Origin: UBA11524 sp964383815
GTDB lineage: Bacteria; Bacillota; Clostridia; Christensenellales; Aristaeellaceae
Length of the DNA stretch: 6,954 nt
Assembly (NCBI GenBank): GCA_964383815.1
Contig: CAYLIC010000068.1
Coordinates: 1 to 6,954 of the forward strand
Direction: 5' to 3'
This document shows, piece by piece, positions 6,005 through 6,954 of the stretch. Position 1 is the stretch's first letter. Each line of letters begins with the position of its first letter. The notes under the pieces are model-generated. The model was not told the origin of the DNA. It did no database searches and worked only from the letters and a program-made list of their open reading frames with translations. The position numbers were made by a program, and so were the translations under genes.

Positions 6005-6096
6005 ACCAGCGTATGCCATTGCTTGCTTCAGCCACAGCATCCTATTGATCGGTGCAGACGGGCTGCGCATGCAATGGTATTTTTATGCCTTTTTTT
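5947..6096 (+). promoter_or_regulatory. Candidate transcription attenuator / riboswitch-like leader with three exclusive pairings
   Basis: Stem P1 pairs 5947-5960 with 6013-6026 at 13 of 14 positions (one G-G mismatch). It encloses hairpin P2 (5972-5979 with 5986-5993, 8 bp with one G-U) and hairpin P3 (GCTG 5996-5999 with CAGC 6007-6010), forming a three-way junction. The same 3' strand, 6013-6026, can instead pair with 6067-6080, again at 13 of 14 positions (one T-T mismatch, one G-U). That second partner contains GGTAT (6076-6080), the left arm of the terminator hairpin. P1 formation therefore frees the terminator (off), whereas P1 disruption allows an antiterminator (on). The pairings are seen in the sequence; the switching logic is inference. 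I recognise no known riboswitch consensus. Confidence 0.6.
6076..6096 (+). terminator. Intrinsic terminator inside the leader
   Basis: GGTAT (6076-6080) pairs with ATGCC (6085-6089) across a TTTT loop, with one G-U pair, and is followed at once by seven T residues (6090-6096). The stem is short but the T-tract is strong. The terminator lies 187 nt before the next start codon, so it can act as an attenuator for that gene or as the 3' end of a small RNA of about 200 nt. A larger pairing (6061-6069 with 6096-6104) encloses it, but only in read-through RNA. Confidence 0.65.
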
Positions 6097-6133
6097 GCGC
6101 TGCCTGAACAAGTGTGCAAAGGAGGCGCGAGCG

Positions 6134-6226
6134 AGGAACAGAAACCAGGGAGCTGCCGGGTGCAGGCGATGACCGTTCCTGCCCTGTCCGGCCCGGATGA
6201 TGCTGATACAGGGCCTGCACTTGGTG
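6134..6226 (+). other. Second structured RNA region upstream of the barrel-protein gene
   Basis: A perfect 8-bp pairing, GTGCAGGC (6160-6167) with GCCTGCAC (6213-6220), extends to about 14 pairs (6154-6167 with 6213-6226) when G-U pairs are allowed. It competes with GCCCTGT (6181-6187) pairing ACAGGGC (6208-6214) and with AGGAAC (6134-6139) pairing GTTCCT (6175-6180). So at least two alternative folds exist. No T-run follows. No known RNA family was recognised. Confidence 0.4.
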
Positions 6227-6232
6227 TAATTC

Positions 6233-6248
6233 ATGATGGATTCATCAT
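6233..6248. repeat. Small inverted repeat
   Basis: ATGATG (6233-6238) and CATCAT (6243-6248) form a 6-bp inverted repeat with a GATT loop. It is AT-rich, and its right arm overlaps the start of the 10-bp palindrome ATCATATGAT (6247-6256), which contains a -10-like TATGAT (6251-6256) without a good -35 box. Confidence 0.4.
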
Positions 6249-6258
6249 CATATGATCA

Positions 6259-6270
6259 ACTGCTAGCAGT
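6259..6270. promoter_or_regulatory. Perfect 12-bp palindrome abutting the ribosome binding site
   Basis: ACTGCTAGCAGT is a perfect 12-bp palindrome ending one base before the GAGGTG Shine-Dalgarno sequence (6271-6276) of the barrel-protein gene. It also lies 3 nt after the -10-like TATGAT. Both positions suit a DNA operator. As RNA it makes only a weak 4-bp hairpin. Confidence 0.35.
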
Positions 6271-6282
6271 GAGGTGAAATGA

Positions 6283-6951
6283 ATGAAGAGCGAAAGCACG
6301 CCCATTCCCCAGGTGGAAGGCCGCCTGCGATCCCACATATTAAAAATGCCGGAGGCGGTGTTCAGGGCCAGCGGCATTGTGGTGAACGGCAGGCGGATCA
6401 AGAGCTTTGTGTTTACAACGGATTTGGCGATTATCCGCAACTGCGATGCGGATGCGGTGTTTGCGGTGTATCCCTTCACACCCCAGCAGGCCATCAGCGA
6501 TGCGATTATCAAGGCCTCCTACATCCCGGTGTTCTGCGGTGTGGGCGGCGGAACCACAAAGGGCATCCGCACGGTTTCCCTGGCGAAGGATGTGGAGGCC
6601 CAGGGAGCCATGGGTGTGGTGCTGAATGCACCCATCACCAACCTGAACCTGCTGGCTGTGGCCAATGCGGTGGATATCCCCACCATCATCACCGTGACCA
6701 GCGACAAGACGGACATTCCCGCCAGGCTGGCCCACGGCGCGGCTATCCTGAACGTGGCCTGCGGCAGAAATACCCCGGAGGTTGTGCGCTATGTCCGTGC
6801 CCAGGCGCCGGATGCGCCCATCATCGCCTCCGGTGGCAAGACCAATGAAACCGTGCTGGAGACCATTCAGGTCGGTGCCAATGCCATAACCTACACGCCG
6901 CCATCCACCCAGGAGCTTTTCAGCGCCCTGATGGCGAACTATCGCGAATAA
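6283..6951 (+). CDS. Putative (beta/alpha)8-barrel protein of unknown function
   Basis: The 222-residue product is complete within the window, with GAGGTG (6271-6276) 6 nt before the ATG at 6283. Hydrophobic beta strands alternate with helices eight times: about 41-46, 58-63, 82-87, 110-115, 132-139, 154-159, 178-183 and 200-205. This is the pattern of a single-domain TIM barrel. Glycine-rich turns GVGGGTTKG (86-94), IIASGGKTNET (180-190) and GANAITYTPP (198-207) lie where phosphate- or flavin-binding barrels such as ThiG or IMP-dehydrogenase relatives hold a phosphate group. There is no signal peptide or membrane segment, so it should be cytoplasmic. Similar Clostridia proteins, as I recall them, carry only a vague 'hydrolase' label, which the sequence does not justify. 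Substrate and reaction cannot be assigned. Its long structured leader suggests regulated expression. Confidence 0.8.
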   Translation: MKSESTPIPQVEGRLRSHILKMPEAVFRASGIVVNGRRIKSFVFTTDLAIIRNCDADAVFAVYPFTPQQAISDAIIKASYIPVFCGVGGGTTKGIRTVSLAKDVEAQGAMGVVLNAPITNLNLLAVANAVDIPTIITVTSDKTDIPARLAHGAAILNVACGRNTPEVVRYVRAQAPDAPIIASGGKTNETVLETIQVGANAITYTPPSTQELFSALMANYRE

Positions 6952-6954
6952 AAA

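Larger units (their letters stand above)
5820..6282 (+). other. 463-nt non-coding interval with structured RNA leader
   Basis: No convincing full-size gene lies here. The interval holds a hairpin at 5856-5879, a candidate promoter at 5859-5887, a possible 27-codon leader ORF at 5921-6004, a candidate attenuator with terminator at 5947-6096, a second paired region at 6134-6226, a small hairpin at 6233-6248, and palindromes at 6247-6256 and 6259-6270 just before the next gene's ribosome binding site. I see no clear T-tailed terminator directly after the transglutaminase gene, so operon transcription could run into this leader. Confidence 0.7.

Noticed and set aside
5995..6012. Resemblance of CTGAATAAACCAGCGTA to the 3' half of the TPP riboswitch
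   Set aside because: The conserved CTGAGA element of the other half and the GGGGTGC region are missing, so it is not a recognisable TPP aptamer.
6118..6125. Strong Shine-Dalgarno-like AAAGGAGG
   Set aside because: No ATG, GTG or TTG lies within a usable distance downstream; the nearest are at 6160 and 6169.
6052..6255. 67-codon open frame across the terminator region, including a shorter ATG at 6169
   Set aside because: No good ribosome binding site precedes either start, the first runs through the terminator T-tract, and the peptide is unremarkable.
6279..6848. Open frame in the +1-shifted register starting 4 nt before the barrel-protein gene
   Set aside because: The translation is Gly/His/Gln-rich with no domain, whereas the frame at 6283 gives a regular eight-unit barrel and fits the ribosome binding site as well.
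1..6954. CRISPR array, tRNA, rRNA, transposase or integrase
   Set aside because: No regularly spaced repeats, cloverleaf, rRNA-like segment or transposase-like reading frame was seen on either strand.

Overview
The window looks like a piece of a GC-rich Clostridia-type (Bacillota) chromosome. The support is indirect: strong AGGAGG-type ribosome binding sites, a near-consensus sigma-A promoter, a Bacillota-style MoxR/DUF58/transglutaminase operon (compare Bacillus subtilis yeaC-yeaD-yebA), and AT-rich intergenic islands in an otherwise GC-rich sequence. Oscillospirales or a relative is a guess; nothing here fixes the genus. There are no mobile elements, CRISPR arrays, tRNAs or rRNAs.

Layout. 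Positions 1-123 hold no gene, only a cluster of perfect inverted repeats, one of them a bidirectional intrinsic terminator. Positions 124-1288 (minus strand) carry an overlapping two-gene operon: a monofunctional biotin-protein ligase (birA-like) followed by holo-ACP synthase (acpS). Both enzymes attach prosthetic groups to carrier proteins, BirA acting on biotin carriers and AcpS on ACP. Positions 1289-1472 are an AT-rich divergent promoter region with two separate inverted repeats, one over the -35 box of each outgoing promoter. Positions 1473-5819 (plus strand) are a three-gene operon: a MoxR-type AAA+ ATPase, a DUF58 membrane protein and a large TgpA-like membrane transglutaminase. The first two overlap by 4 nt and the third follows after 22 nt. 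This is a conserved cell-envelope module in which the ATPase is thought to act as a chaperone or assembly factor.

Positions 5820-6282 are a long non-coding stretch and the most interesting part of the window. It contains a candidate promoter, a possible 27-codon leader ORF with its own Shine-Dalgarno sequence, and three mutually exclusive RNA pairings ending in an intrinsic terminator with seven T residues. This is the layout of a transcription attenuator or riboswitch. A second strongly paired stretch and a 12-bp perfect palindrome lie between the terminator and the next gene. That gene (6283-6951) encodes a complete 222-residue putative (beta/alpha)8-barrel protein with phosphate-binding-type glycine motifs and no function I can assign. 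If the attenuator is real, this gene is its target.
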